Assembly (NCBI GenBank): GCA_012735215.1
Contig: JAAYHX010000006.1
Coordinates: 62,001 to 126,000, forward strand
Length of the DNA: 64,000 nucleotides
Direction: 5' to 3'
From: Tissierellia bacterium
GTDB lineage: Bacteria > Bacillota > Clostridia > Tissierellales > Tepidimicrobiaceae
The stretch's first letter is position 1. Every line of letters begins with the position of its first letter. The position numbers were made by a program, and so were the translations under genes. Below, piece by piece: positions 44,004 to 52,553 of this stretch. The notes under the pieces were generated by a model, which was given only the letters and a program-made list of their open reading frames with translations, was not told the DNA's origin and searched no databases.

Positions 44004-45922
44004 AGGAGCTCCTTGGACCTGTCAGCAATCAAGAGTTTTTTTCCTATCACATTAAGGATATAAAAAGTGCTCTAATAGGTGATGATAAAGCAGAAGGAAC
44101 AGGTCTTATAATACAAGAGGATTTAGAACAATTGAGTAAAGAAAACAAACAAATTAAGGGGGAATACACTGGTCTTGGAAAGGGCAAGAACTTAATAGTT
44201 ATACAAGTAGAAGCCCTACAAAACTTCGTCATAGATCTAGTCTATGAAGGCCAAGAGATAACTCCCAATTTAAATCGCTTGATAAGGGAAAGTGGAAGCT
44301 TCTACTTCGACAACTACTATCAGCATATAGGAAGGGGGAACACCTCCGATGCAGAATTTGTAACAAATAACTCTCTCTATCCTGCGTATGACTATCCAAC
44401 CTATGAAGAATATGCAGATAACACCTTCTATGGGCTGCCTTGGATATTGAGGGACAATAAGTATACAGCCTGGGTCTTTCATGGATATAAGAAGGAATTC
44501 TGGAATAGGGAGAAGGCCTATGTGAATCTAGGTTTTGAAAGATTTATATCAGAAGAAGACTATGAATTTACAGAGAAGGAATCCATTGGATTTGGAATAA
44601 TTGATGAAGTCTTTTTCAGCCAAACCTTAGACTATATAAAGGAGCTGGATAATGTAGATGAAAATCCCTTTTATGCCTTTATTATCACCCTTACAAGCCA
44701 TACTCCTTTTAATATGCCTGGACATCTTCAAACCATTAAACTAAGGGAAGAGCATATAAACACCATGCTTGGGAACTATCTACAGGCAATTCATTATGCG
44801 GATAAGGCTTTAGGAGAATTCCTTGAGGGACTAAGAAGGGAAGGCTACTATGATAATTCAGTAGTTGCTATTTATGGAGATCACTTTGCCATATTTGGAA
44901 GTGAGCAAAGGGACAGAGATATTATGTCTGATTTACTAAACAAGCCCTACAACCTAGGAGATATAATGAATGTACCTCTTATCATTCACATTCCAGGCTT
45001 GGAGGATAATAAGACCATAAGCAAAATAGGGAGTCAGCTAGACTTTTTACCTACTATATTGAATATTATGGGATACGAGAATCAAAAGGGAATAATGTTT
45101 GGAAAGGATCTATTAAACTATGAAGGAGATAATTTTGTAGCACCTTTAGTTTATGCAGTGAAGGGATCCTTTATAACTGATGATGTGATATTCTACATGT
45201 CAAGGGATGGCATATTCAAAAACAGCTATGCCATAGACAGAAAGACTAATGAAAAAATTGAAGATATAGAATCTTTAAGACCTATATATGAGAAGGTAAT
45301 AGAAGATATAAATAAGTCTCACTATATATTGAAACATGATTTATTAAAACAGCTAATTGAAAGTGGAGGAAAAGCAGATATAGATGGGTTGGAAATTAGC
45401 AATCTTCCCTTGGAAGATAGCATACCTAAATGTGTTGATAATCCTATATATCAACTTAAGGAAAATACAGTAGCAGGCAAAAGAGTAATTTCTGTAGAGG
45501 TTAAATGGGATAGCAATAAGGAAAAGGTCCTTTTAAAGGATGGGACAAATATAGATAAGCTGATTCAGTTTATGAAGGATAATAAGGATGTCTATATAGT
45601 ATTGAGGACTTCTGAAGAGGATGAATCCATTTTTCTTAAGATAAAGGATGATTACAAGGAGGTTATAGATAGGCTTATTGTGGAGATGAAAAACTTTGAA
45701 AGCCTTGCGGAATTAACTGGTCGTGCTTATAGATATGTAATGCTCAACCTGAACAGCAACCAGTATTCAGAAGAAGATGTAGTAGAATTCTTAAAGAGGA
45801 GTCCTTTGGCGGCAGTTATAGTAGATGGCAATTCTTATAGTAAGTCTCTTGTTGAAAAAGTAAAGGGAATGAATATACCAGTGTACTTGGATTACAGTTA
45901 TGAAATGAAAGTAGTACAATAA
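43943..45922 (+). CDS. LTA-synthase-like protein, sulfatase part with C-terminal extension (frameshifted)
   Basis: The catalytic part, in the -1 frame. Real coding probably begins near 44000 (KELLGPVSNQ) after the break; the frame itself opens at 43943 with no RBS. Sulfatase-fold signatures: VIQVEALQNFVIDL with metal Glu, GRGNTSDAEFVTNNSLYP with the nucleophile Thr, FHGYKKEFWNRE, and VAIYGDHFAIF with metal Asp-His. Expected to polymerise glycerol phosphate outside the membrane. After the enzyme domain (about residue 430 of this frame) there are some 220 extra residues (VYIVLRTSEEDES, YKEVIDRLIVEMKNFESL, AVIVDGNSYSK, VYLDYSYE) resembling the later strands of a GDPD/PI-PLC-type barrel, without catalytic His/Glu at their start. 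Confidence 0.75.
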   Translation: MGSANISFGSSCMFIDILGIKELLGPVSNQEFFSYHIKDIKSALIGDDKAEGTGLIIQEDLEQLSKENKQIKGEYTGLGKGKNLIVIQVEALQNFVIDLVYEGQEITPNLNRLIRESGSFYFDNYYQHIGRGNTSDAEFVTNNSLYPAYDYPTYEEYADNTFYGLPWILRDNKYTAWVFHGYKKEFWNREKAYVNLGFERFISEEDYEFTEKESIGFGIIDEVFFSQTLDYIKELDNVDENPFYAFIITLTSHTPFNMPGHLQTIKLREEHINTMLGNYLQAIHYADKALGEFLEGLRREGYYDNSVVAIYGDHFAIFGSEQRDRDIMSDLLNKPYNLGDIMNVPLIIHIPGLEDNKTISKIGSQLDFLPTILNIMGYENQKGIMFGKDLLNYEGDNFVAPLVYAVKGSFITDDVIFYMSRDGIFKNSYAIDRKTNEKIEDIESLRPIYEKVIEDINKSHYILKHDLLKQLIESGGKADIDGLEISNLPLEDSIPKCVDNPIYQLKENTVAGKRVISVEVKWDSNKEKVLLKDGTNIDKLIQFMKDNKDVYIVLRTSEEDESIFLKIKDDYKEVIDRLIVEMKNFESLAELTGRAYRYVMLNLNSNQYSEEDVVEFLKRSPLAAVIVDGNSYSKSLVEKVKGMNIPVYLDYSYEMKVVQ

Positions 45923-45946
45923 AAAGCCCTTTTTAGGGCTTTTCTT
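45921..45946. terminator. Bidirectional terminator after the LTA-synthase-like gene
   Basis: AAAAGCCCT pairs with AGGGCTTTT, followed by CTTG; lies between converging genes. Confidence 0.75.
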
Positions 45947-47015
45947 GTTCCTTAAACCATTCAACAAAATGTTCCATTAGTATCAGTACTCCACTGTAGT
46001 TTAAGTGGGCATCATCTCTAAAGTTTTCATTTGTGAATAGATTTTTTTCTAGGTTTATCATGTTATAATCTATATAGGATACATTCAGCTCTTTTGCAAA
46101 GGCTGCAACCTTTTTGTGGAGCATATGATAGTTATTTATATATTCCATAGATACATTAGCAATAGGTGCTGTAACAAACAATATATTAATATTATTATCC
46201 CTGCATAGATCAACTATTTTTCTTACATACCCTTTCTGGGTCTCATTAAATTCCCATTTAGCACCATCAAAACCAACAAACTGATTTGTTTCATAGTATT
46301 CTGATGAAGGTATTACAATATCCGAATATATAAACCCTCTACCCTTATGGTAAGATACACCTTCTTTTGGGATAGGTTCGGGATTGGGATTGATATCTTC
46401 ATCTAGGGTTTGGTTTTTAGTATTACTTATTCTATCAACAACCACTTTCGTCAGGTTTTTATTCCAATAAGCAAAAACATCCTGCTGATACCTTATTGGC
46501 TTAAGGTAGTACTTTATTTTTTCATTTATAGGAAAAACATCTCTTATGAATTCCCTCCTAAAATCATTATCATCAATGGCAGATATCACAGAGTCTGCCT
46601 GTTTCAGGTCAAATTCATCATCCAGCATATCCCAATATATTTCAAATACTACTGTTCTGGGGCTTTGACTTTCTAGTGCTTTTTTTAATAGATGATAACT
46701 TGTATCAGGATGTTGTAAGGGGCTTCCAAGATTGAAGCTATAGGTACCCAATGCCTTGTCTACTATTTCTGGATCAAAAGTACAATAGGAGTGGGATGAT
46801 CCTATGAACAGTATATCTAAACTATTTGGAGGCATAGCAAAGTATTCATCCATTGCCTTTTCAAAATTGGATACTATGACATTTTTATTCTTTATATGCT
46901 CATAGTATTTGCCCACTTGGATCAGTATAGCAATCAATAGGAGCATAAAAACTATTAATTTTATACATATGGATATTTTCTTTCTAAAACTGGAAGTATA
47001 TGAATTGACTTGCAT
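45933..47015 (-). CDS. SGNH-type membrane-anchored protein, partner of MBOAT
   Basis: A 360-residue protein with one N-terminal membrane helix (ICIKLIVFMLLLIAILIQV, by its core FMLLLIAILI) and an extracellular SGNH-hydrolase-like domain: the nucleophile block LFIGSSHSYCTFD, the middle Gly/Asn (SFNLGSPLQ) and the Asp-His pair DDAHLNYSG near the C terminus. Proteins of this kind (DltD-, AlgX-, PatB-like) act with MBOAT acyltransferases to place acyl groups on surface polymers. The gene overlaps the MBOAT gene by 32 bases, strong evidence for a pair. Confidence 0.8.
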   Translation of the reverse strand: MQVNSYTSSFRKKISICIKLIVFMLLLIAILIQVGKYYEHIKNKNVIVSNFEKAMDEYFAMPPNSLDILFIGSSHSYCTFDPEIVDKALGTYSFNLGSPLQHPDTSYHLLKKALESQSPRTVVFEIYWDMLDDEFDLKQADSVISAIDDNDFRREFIRDVFPINEKIKYYLKPIRYQQDVFAYWNKNLTKVVVDRISNTKNQTLDEDINPNPEPIPKEGVSYHKGRGFIYSDIVIPSSEYYETNQFVGFDGAKWEFNETQKGYVRKIVDLCRDNNINILFVTAPIANVSMEYINNYHMLHKKVAAFAKELNVSYIDYNMINLEKNLFTNENFRDDAHLNYSGVLILMEHFVEWFKEQEKP

Positions 47016-48450
47016 TAAAGAATACCCCCATTGTCAGAATAATCAATATTAAAACCATATAAAAGCTTCCTTCTATCAAAAAGTTAGAACTATTTAGTAA
47101 AACATGTATTGGTTTTCTTCTAGACAGAAATTCAATGAAGATCAAAAATACTATTGAGGCTAATCCAAGTAAAAACTCAAAGAAGCTAAGTCCCATATTA
47201 TTAGAGGCAGCATAAAGATATTCTATTTCTCTCCACCTACCTATATCTACAAACAGATTTTTTACAATATATACCGCATCTGAGATGGAGTTAGCCCTGA
47301 AGAATATCCATGCAAAGCATACTAGGATAAAAGTAAACAGAACTTGTATGACCTTCCACAGGAAAGATCCTTCAAGCCTTAATACTGATTTGATCTTCTT
47401 TCTATATTTATAAGTAGTGGTTCCAATTATCTGGTATATTCCATGAAGACCTCCCCAGATAACAAAGGTCCAGTTGGCTCCGTGCCATAGACCACTTACC
47501 AAAAACACAAGCATAGTGTTAAAATAATATCTTGCCCTACTTACTCTATTTCCTCCTAAAGGTATATATAGGTAGTCCTTAAACCAAGTGGAAAGGGATA
47601 TATGCCACCTTCTCCAAAACTCCTTTATTCCCTTTGAAAAATATGGTCTTTTAAAGTTTTGCATCAAATCTATGCCGAGTATTTTAGCAGTTCCTATGGC
47701 AATATCTGAATAGCCGGAAAAATCACAGTATATTTGGAAGGCAAACAGTACTGTTGCTATTACTAAATATATTCCCGAAAAATCCTGTGGGGAGTTGTAA
47801 ACTGTATCAACAGCGATAGCTAACCTATCAGCAACTACTACCTTTTTAAAATATCCCAACAGAGCAATTTTAATTCCATCTAAAGTTCTTTCTATATCGA
47901 AAGATACCTCTTTTTCAAACTGAGGTAGGAGTCTATCGGCTCTTTCAATAGGTCCTGCTACTAGTTGAGGAAAGAATGTTACATACAATGATAATTTGAA
48001 GAAATTTTTCTCGGGTTCTATTTCTTCCCTGTAAACATCAATAGTATAGCTTAAAGTTTGAAATGTATAAAAGGATATTCCCATAGGAAGAAATACATCA
48101 AAGGATTCAACTGGATAGTTGAAATTTAAGTAGTTGGCTAGTGTAATCAGTGTATCGTTGATAAAGGGCAAGTATTTGTAGAATATTAGCACTCCGAAGC
48201 TTATAGAAAGGCTTAGAATTAAGGAGATTTTTCTAACCTTTCTACTATTGGACTTATGTACAATTAAAGCACCAATATAGTTTACAAAGCAGCACAGAAT
48301 TATCAGGAGTATGTAAATAGGTTTCCATGCCATGTAAAATATATAGGAACTTATAAGAAGCAAAATCCATCTTAATCTATATGGTAAAATATAGTAAAGC
48401 AGCGTTATGACAGTGAAGAAAATTATAAATTCAATTGAGTTAAAAAGCAT
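46984..48450 (-). CDS. MBOAT-family O-acyltransferase (DltB/AlgI-like)
   Basis: Polytopic membrane acyltransferase (488 residues, ten or more helices). Family blocks: MGISFYTFQTLSYTIDVYR, FFPQLVAGPIERADRLLPQ, KRPYFSKGIKEFWRRWHISLSTWFKDYLYIPLGGNR (by EFWRRWHISLSTWF and YIPLGGNR) with one conserved His, and GLWHGANWTFVIWGGLHG with the catalytic His. Moves acyl (probably acetyl) across the membrane to its SGNH partner. Start set at ATG 48450, six bases after AGGTGAGG; a GTG four codons upstream overlaps that site. Its neighbour on the other side of the SGNH gene is an LTA-synthase-like gene, so lipoteichoic acid or another envelope glycan is a reasonable target (inference). Confidence 0.9.
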   Translation of the reverse strand: MLFNSIEFIIFFTVITLLYYILPYRLRWILLLISSYIFYMAWKPIYILLIILCCFVNYIGALIVHKSNSRKVRKISLILSLSISFGVLIFYKYLPFINDTLITLANYLNFNYPVESFDVFLPMGISFYTFQTLSYTIDVYREEIEPEKNFFKLSLYVTFFPQLVAGPIERADRLLPQFEKEVSFDIERTLDGIKIALLGYFKKVVVADRLAIAVDTVYNSPQDFSGIYLVIATVLFAFQIYCDFSGYSDIAIGTAKILGIDLMQNFKRPYFSKGIKEFWRRWHISLSTWFKDYLYIPLGGNRVSRARYYFNTMLVFLVSGLWHGANWTFVIWGGLHGIYQIIGTTTYKYRKKIKSVLRLEGSFLWKVIQVLFTFILVCFAWIFFRANSISDAVYIVKNLFVDIGRWREIEYLYAASNNMGLSFFEFLLGLASIVFLIFIEFLSRRKPIHVLLNSSNFLIEGSFYMVLILIILTMGVFFNASQFIYFQF

Positions 48451-48620
48451 AGCACACCTCACCTAGAAATACTCATTATATTATAGATTATTACCATTGA
48501 TAAAGCAAGGAAGGTTAATACATACATGAAATATTTACTTGATTATTTAACCAATTGCCAGGTATTAAACCAATCCCTCTGGGCAGTCTATGTATAAAGT
48601 AAATTATATGGAGGGTTTAT

Positions 48621-49220
48621 ATGAGTACATTGCTTTACATTAAGGCAAATCCAAAACCAGAGGGCTATTCAAGGACATTTAAAATATCTGATAGCTTTCT
48701 TGAAGAATATAAGAAGGCAAATCCTAGGGATCAAATTATAACCCTTGATTTGTATAAGGAGAATATAGATTTTGTGAGAAGGAATGATATGTATGTGATT
48801 AGCAAAAAGGAAAAGGATAAGGATCATCCTATTATAAAGTATGCCTATCAATTTGCTGAAGCTGATAAATATGTAATTGCAGCTCCTATGTGGAATCTAA
48901 GCTTTCCTGCAATACTTAAGGCCTATATTGATTATATCTGTGTTGTGGGTATTACCTTTAAATACACTGAAGGAGGTTCGGTTGGCCTATTAAAGGGCAA
49001 GAAGGCTCTATTTATTACTTCCAGGGGAGGGAATTACTCAGTTGAACCCTTTTTCCAGTTTGAAATGGGGGAAAGATACCTAAGGGCTATAATGAGTTTC
49101 TTTGGAATAGATGACTTTACAACAATTGCAGCAGAAGAACTGGACATAATAGGCAAGGATGTAAAGGTTATATTAGGAAAGACCATTGAAGTAGCTAAAG
49201 CAATAGCTAGAAGCTTTTAG
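48621..49220 (+). CDS. azoR: FMN-dependent NADH-azoreductase
   Basis: Flavodoxin-fold quinone/azo reductase (199 residues) binding FMN and reducing quinones or azo dyes with NADH, probably for electrophile detoxification. Seen: LLYIKANPKPEGYSRTFKIS (phosphate loop, as KANPKPEGYSRT), APMWNLSFPAILKAYIDYI (isoalloxazine loop, as PMWNLSFPA), and SRGGNYS. GGAGGG before the ATG. Single gene. Confidence 0.9.
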   Translation: MSTLLYIKANPKPEGYSRTFKISDSFLEEYKKANPRDQIITLDLYKENIDFVRRNDMYVISKKEKDKDHPIIKYAYQFAEADKYVIAAPMWNLSFPAILKAYIDYICVVGITFKYTEGGSVGLLKGKKALFITSRGGNYSVEPFFQFEMGERYLRAIMSFFGIDDFTTIAAEELDIIGKDVKVILGKTIEVAKAIARSF

Positions 49221-49341
49221 TATTTGTAAAGGCATTAATATGATTGACAAGTAGTTCTTGATTTAGTAAATTTATATCAACATATAGTTGGAATAATTAC
49301 AAAGGGTACAAAAGGTACCCTATAATTTTCGGAGGTGTACC

Positions 49342-50316
49342 ATGTTAATAGATATACATGGGGATATATGGACCGATGTGGCTGTAAAGAGAAGCTTGGG
49401 AGAGAAGGATATAATCAAAAGGTACCACCTAGAAAGATTCAACAAGGGAGGCATGGTTGGAGGTACCTTTATTGTGTGGATTGATCCTCCTTATGACGAA
49501 AGGCCTAAGGAGAGGTTTATAGAGATCATAAAACATATGTGTCAAGAGCTGTGGGAGAATAAGGATATTATAAAGGTTATATATAATGTAGAGGATTTTT
49601 ATAAGGCAGTGGGAGAGAGAAAGCTGGCAGTGTTACTTGGTATGGAGGGATTAAGTCCTCTAGGAGAGGATTTAGAAGGTATATATACACTCTATCAGCT
49701 GGGTTTTAGGCAGATCAGCCTTACTTGGAATGAAGAAAATGCCTTTGCCACAGGGGCAAGAGGGGATAAGGATAGGGGTCTTACAGACTTGGGGAAAGAG
49801 GCCATAAGGATAATGGAGGATTTAGGAATTATACTGGATGTATCCCATGCAAATGATAGAAGCTTCTGGGATATATATAAATTTGCAACTAAGCCAATTA
49901 TAGCTTCCCACTCCAATGCAAGGGCACTTTGTCCAGCCCCTAGAAACCTTGCTGATAAACAGATAAAAGCCATAGGAGAAAGTGGAGGGCTTGTAGGCAT
50001 TAATGCTTTCAATGAATTCATACATGTGGATAGGGACAAGAGAAATGTAAACTACCTCATAAACCATATTGAGCATATAGTCGAACTAATTGGAATAGAT
50101 CATGTGGCCTTTGGATTTGACTTCTTTGAATATCTAGAGGAAGACACCTCTCAAACCTTTATAGAAGATCCCTATAGGGGGACGCCGGGTATAGAGGACA
50201 TATCTAGAGCCCCTAATCTAATAAAGAAGCTTAAGGAAAGGGGTTTCTCAGAGGAAGACATAGAAAAGATAAGCTATAGAAATTTCTTGCGCTTGATGAA
50301 TAGAATACTTAAATAA
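49342..50316 (+). CDS. M19-family dipeptidase (membrane-dipeptidase type)
   Basis: Zinc dipeptidase of the renal-dipeptidase family (324 residues). Seen: DIHGDIW near the N terminus (HxD zinc site), LLGMEGLSPL (bridging Glu), LTWNEENAFATGA, LDVSHANDRSFWDI and IASHSNARAL (His ligands), GLVGIN and HVAFGFDFF. No signal peptide or anchor, so it is cytoplasmic despite the family name. Fits peptide-fed amino-acid fermentation. RBS TCGGAGGTG. Ends in a perfect hairpin. Confidence 0.9.
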   Translation: MLIDIHGDIWTDVAVKRSLGEKDIIKRYHLERFNKGGMVGGTFIVWIDPPYDERPKERFIEIIKHMCQELWENKDIIKVIYNVEDFYKAVGERKLAVLLGMEGLSPLGEDLEGIYTLYQLGFRQISLTWNEENAFATGARGDKDRGLTDLGKEAIRIMEDLGIILDVSHANDRSFWDIYKFATKPIIASHSNARALCPAPRNLADKQIKAIGESGGLVGINAFNEFIHVDRDKRNVNYLINHIEHIVELIGIDHVAFGFDFFEYLEEDTSQTFIEDPYRGTPGIEDISRAPNLIKKLKERGFSEEDIEKISYRNFLRLMNRILK

Positions 50317-50364
50317 AAAATCACTCCCCTCTAATCAAATATTTGATTAGAGGGGAGTGATTTT
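50317..50364. terminator. Bidirectional terminator, perfect 24-bp stem
   Basis: AAAATCACTCCCCTCTAATC continues to AAAT and is exactly complementary to the following 24 bases ending GGGGAGTGATTTT. Serves the dipeptidase gene and, reversed, transcripts from adh. Confidence 0.85.
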
Positions 50365-50387
50365 ATACTATAGGGGTGTATAAATAA

Positions 50388-50410
50388 GACAAGAGAACCG
50401 TCCCTCTGTC
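50388..50410 (-). repeat. REP-like short palindrome, copy identical to 5815-5837
   Basis: On the minus strand it is the same 23-mer as after tatD, starting five bases after the adh stop codon, in sense with adh, and again followed by TTATTT. Confidence 0.8.
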
Positions 50411-50415
50411 CTATT

Positions 50416-51474
50416 TTAGTCTATAAACACCAATGGTTTGATTAAGTCCCTTGGTTTATCAACCATTAAGTAGAAGGCTTCTTCTATAGCTTCAAATCCA
50501 TCGAACTTGTGAGTGATTAACTTACCAGGATCAACACGATTAGCTTGAACTAGGGCTAACAATCTTTCCATTCTCTTTCTTCCACCTGGGCATAATCCAC
50601 CCTTGATAGTCTTGTGGCCTGTTAAAGCTAATATAGCATCAATTGGAATATTGAAGGATGGGATCTCTGTAAATACATTCAAGTTTGCGATATTCCCTCC
50701 TGGCTTGGTCACTGCTATACATTTATAGAAGGTATCTACATCACCTCCAGCAATTATAGCTGCATCCACACCCTTTCCATTAGTGATTTCCATAATTTGT
50801 TCTGCTATATCTCCGTCCCTGTAGTTTACTATATGAGTTGCACCGTATTCCTTAGCTAATTCTACACAATTAGGTCTTGAACCTATGGCAATAAGTTGTC
50901 CTGCTCCCATCAGCTTAGAACCTGCAACAGCCATTAGACCAACAGGACCAATTCCTGCAACTAAAACAGTGTCTCCAAATTTTACTTCTGCTAGTTCTGG
51001 TCCGTGGAATCCTGTGGTCATCATGTCTGGAATCATACTAGCAGCTTCAAGAGATATATCATCTGGCAGCAAAGCGGCATTCATATCTACAGAACGAATT
51101 TTGATTTTATCAGCAAAGGTACCATCTTCATAGCTTGAGAAATTGATTCCATAGCATGGGCCACCTGCATGTTGATGATAGCCATCTTGGATATCTGGAT
51201 GCTCCCAAGTTGGTGTTACTGCAGGAATGATTACCCTATCTCCCACTTTAAAGTCCTTAACCTCTGAACCTACTTCTATGATCTCTCCAATGCATTCATG
51301 TCCTAGGATCCTATTTATTAGGTGATCTCCCTCTAGTTCATAAGCGGAATGCACATCTGAAGAACAAGGTGCAATAGCTACTGGTCTAGCTATGGCATCT
51401 CTTGGACCACATACTGGATCTGGCTTTTCCATCCAACCTACTTTACCTTTTTCTATTACTCCAAACCCTCTCAA
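50416..51474 (-). CDS. adh: NADP-dependent secondary alcohol dehydrogenase, second copy
   Basis: Paralogue of the enzyme at 22597-23655. Zinc ligands C37, H59 and D150 and the NADP-type S199, R200 and Y218 are conserved, and length (352) is identical, but substrate-pocket regions differ (for example QHAGGPCYGINF against MHSGGMLAGWKY), suggesting a different alcohol. TTG start at 51474 behind AAGGGAGGGGG. It shares the promoter-proximal 13-mer with its paralogue but has no regulator next to it. Confidence 0.93.
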   Translation of the reverse strand: MRGFGVIEKGKVGWMEKPDPVCGPRDAIARPVAIAPCSSDVHSAYELEGDHLINRILGHECIGEIIEVGSEVKDFKVGDRVIIPAVTPTWEHPDIQDGYHQHAGGPCYGINFSSYEDGTFADKIKIRSVDMNAALLPDDISLEAASMIPDMMTTGFHGPELAEVKFGDTVLVAGIGPVGLMAVAGSKLMGAGQLIAIGSRPNCVELAKEYGATHIVNYRDGDIAEQIMEITNGKGVDAAIIAGGDVDTFYKCIAVTKPGGNIANLNVFTEIPSFNIPIDAILALTGHKTIKGGLCPGGRKRMERLLALVQANRVDPGKLITHKFDGFEAIEEAFYLMVDKPRDLIKPLVFID

Positions 51475-51508
51475 TATACTCCCCCTCCCTTAAAAGGATA
51501 ATATTGTA

Positions 51509-51521
51509 TACATTGTTAATT
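51509..51521 (-). promoter_or_regulatory. 13-base motif shared by both adh promoters, copy 2
   Basis: TACATTGTTAATT on the plus strand, 35 bases from the adh start. Further AATTGTT-like half-sites occur about 45 bases upstream (AGAATTGTTGAATT). Confidence 0.5.
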
Positions 51522-51697
51522 ATATAACCAACTAAAGCCTAATTCCATTGACAGAATTGTTGAATTGACCATTTTAGAACTATCATATATGTTAATTATT
51601 TGATATTCTTCATCTTTTCCCTTGGAATGTAAAGTGCTATAATGGATTTAAAATAATGGATTTAATTACAAAATCTATAGGAAGGGAATGAGGCAAG

Positions 51698-52513
51698 GTG
51701 AAAAAGCTAGGTTTTATTGGCTGTGGCAATATGGGAGAAGCTATGCTTGCTGGTGCATTAAAGGGTGGCTTTGTAAGTGGTCAGGATGTTCTTGTACATA
51801 CAAATACAGATAAGAGGCTAACAGAATTAAACCAGAAGTATGGAATTATTCAGGCTAAGGACAACCAAGATGTGGCTCACAATTCAAAGATCATAGTTTT
51901 TGCTGTAAAGCCTAATCTATACAATAGGGTGATTGAGGAAATAAAAGAAGTGGTCCATGAGGATTCCATAATAGTAGTAATAGCTCCCAGCTTTTCCATT
52001 GATCTAGTGAAGAAGACATTCAATAAGAATGTAAAGGTAGCAAGGGCAATGCCTAATACCCCTGCCCTTGTAGGCTGTGGGGTTTCGGGTATTTGCTTTT
52101 CCGATAACATGACTGAGAATGAAAAGAAGGAAGTAATGGATTTCTTCAACTGTTTTGGCATAGCCATAGAAGTAAAAGAAGAGCTTATGAAGGCTGTTGG
52201 TTCTGTAAGCGGTTCTTCCCCTGCCTTCATATACATGCTTATAGAGGCTATGGCAGATGGTGCAGTCTTATTGGGACTATCCCGTAAGGATGCCTACAAA
52301 TTTGCTGCAAAGTCCGTAGAAGGGGCCGCTAGAATGGTATTGGAAACAGAAAGGCATCCAGGAGAGCTTAAGGATGCAGTTTGCTCCCCTGGAGGAACTA
52401 CTATTGAAGGAGTGGTGGAGCTAGAGAGAAATGGTTTTAAAGGCAACATAGTTCAGGCCATGTTAAAATCAGCGGAAAAGTTTAAAAGGATGGAAGAGGA
52501 AGCTAGCAGATAA
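51698..52513 (+). CDS. proC: Pyrroline-5-carboxylate reductase
   Basis: NAD(P)H-dependent last step of proline synthesis (271 residues). N-terminal Rossmann GFIGCGNMGEAMLAG; AMPNTPALVGCGVSG; the C-terminal dimer domain with VGSVSGSSPAFIYMLIEAMADG (by SGSSPAFIYM) and SPGGTTIEGVVELE. GTG start at 51698. In amino-acid fermenters it also links ornithine/proline interconversion. Ends in a terminator shared with the chemoreceptor. Confidence 0.95.
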   Translation: MKKLGFIGCGNMGEAMLAGALKGGFVSGQDVLVHTNTDKRLTELNQKYGIIQAKDNQDVAHNSKIIVFAVKPNLYNRVIEEIKEVVHEDSIIVVIAPSFSIDLVKKTFNKNVKVARAMPNTPALVGCGVSGICFSDNMTENEKKEVMDFFNCFGIAIEVKEELMKAVGSVSGSSPAFIYMLIEAMADGAVLLGLSRKDAYKFAAKSVEGAARMVLETERHPGELKDAVCSPGGTTIEGVVELERNGFKGNIVQAMLKSAEKFKRMEEEASR

Positions 52514-52518
52514 AATAG

Positions 52519-52550
52519 AAAAATCCGACCAATTTACTTGGTCGGATTTT
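52519..52550. terminator. Terminator between proC and chemoreceptor gene
   Basis: AAAATCCGACCAA pairs perfectly with TTGGTCGGATTTT around a five-base loop; usable in both directions. Confidence 0.85.
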
Positions 52551-52553
52551 CAA

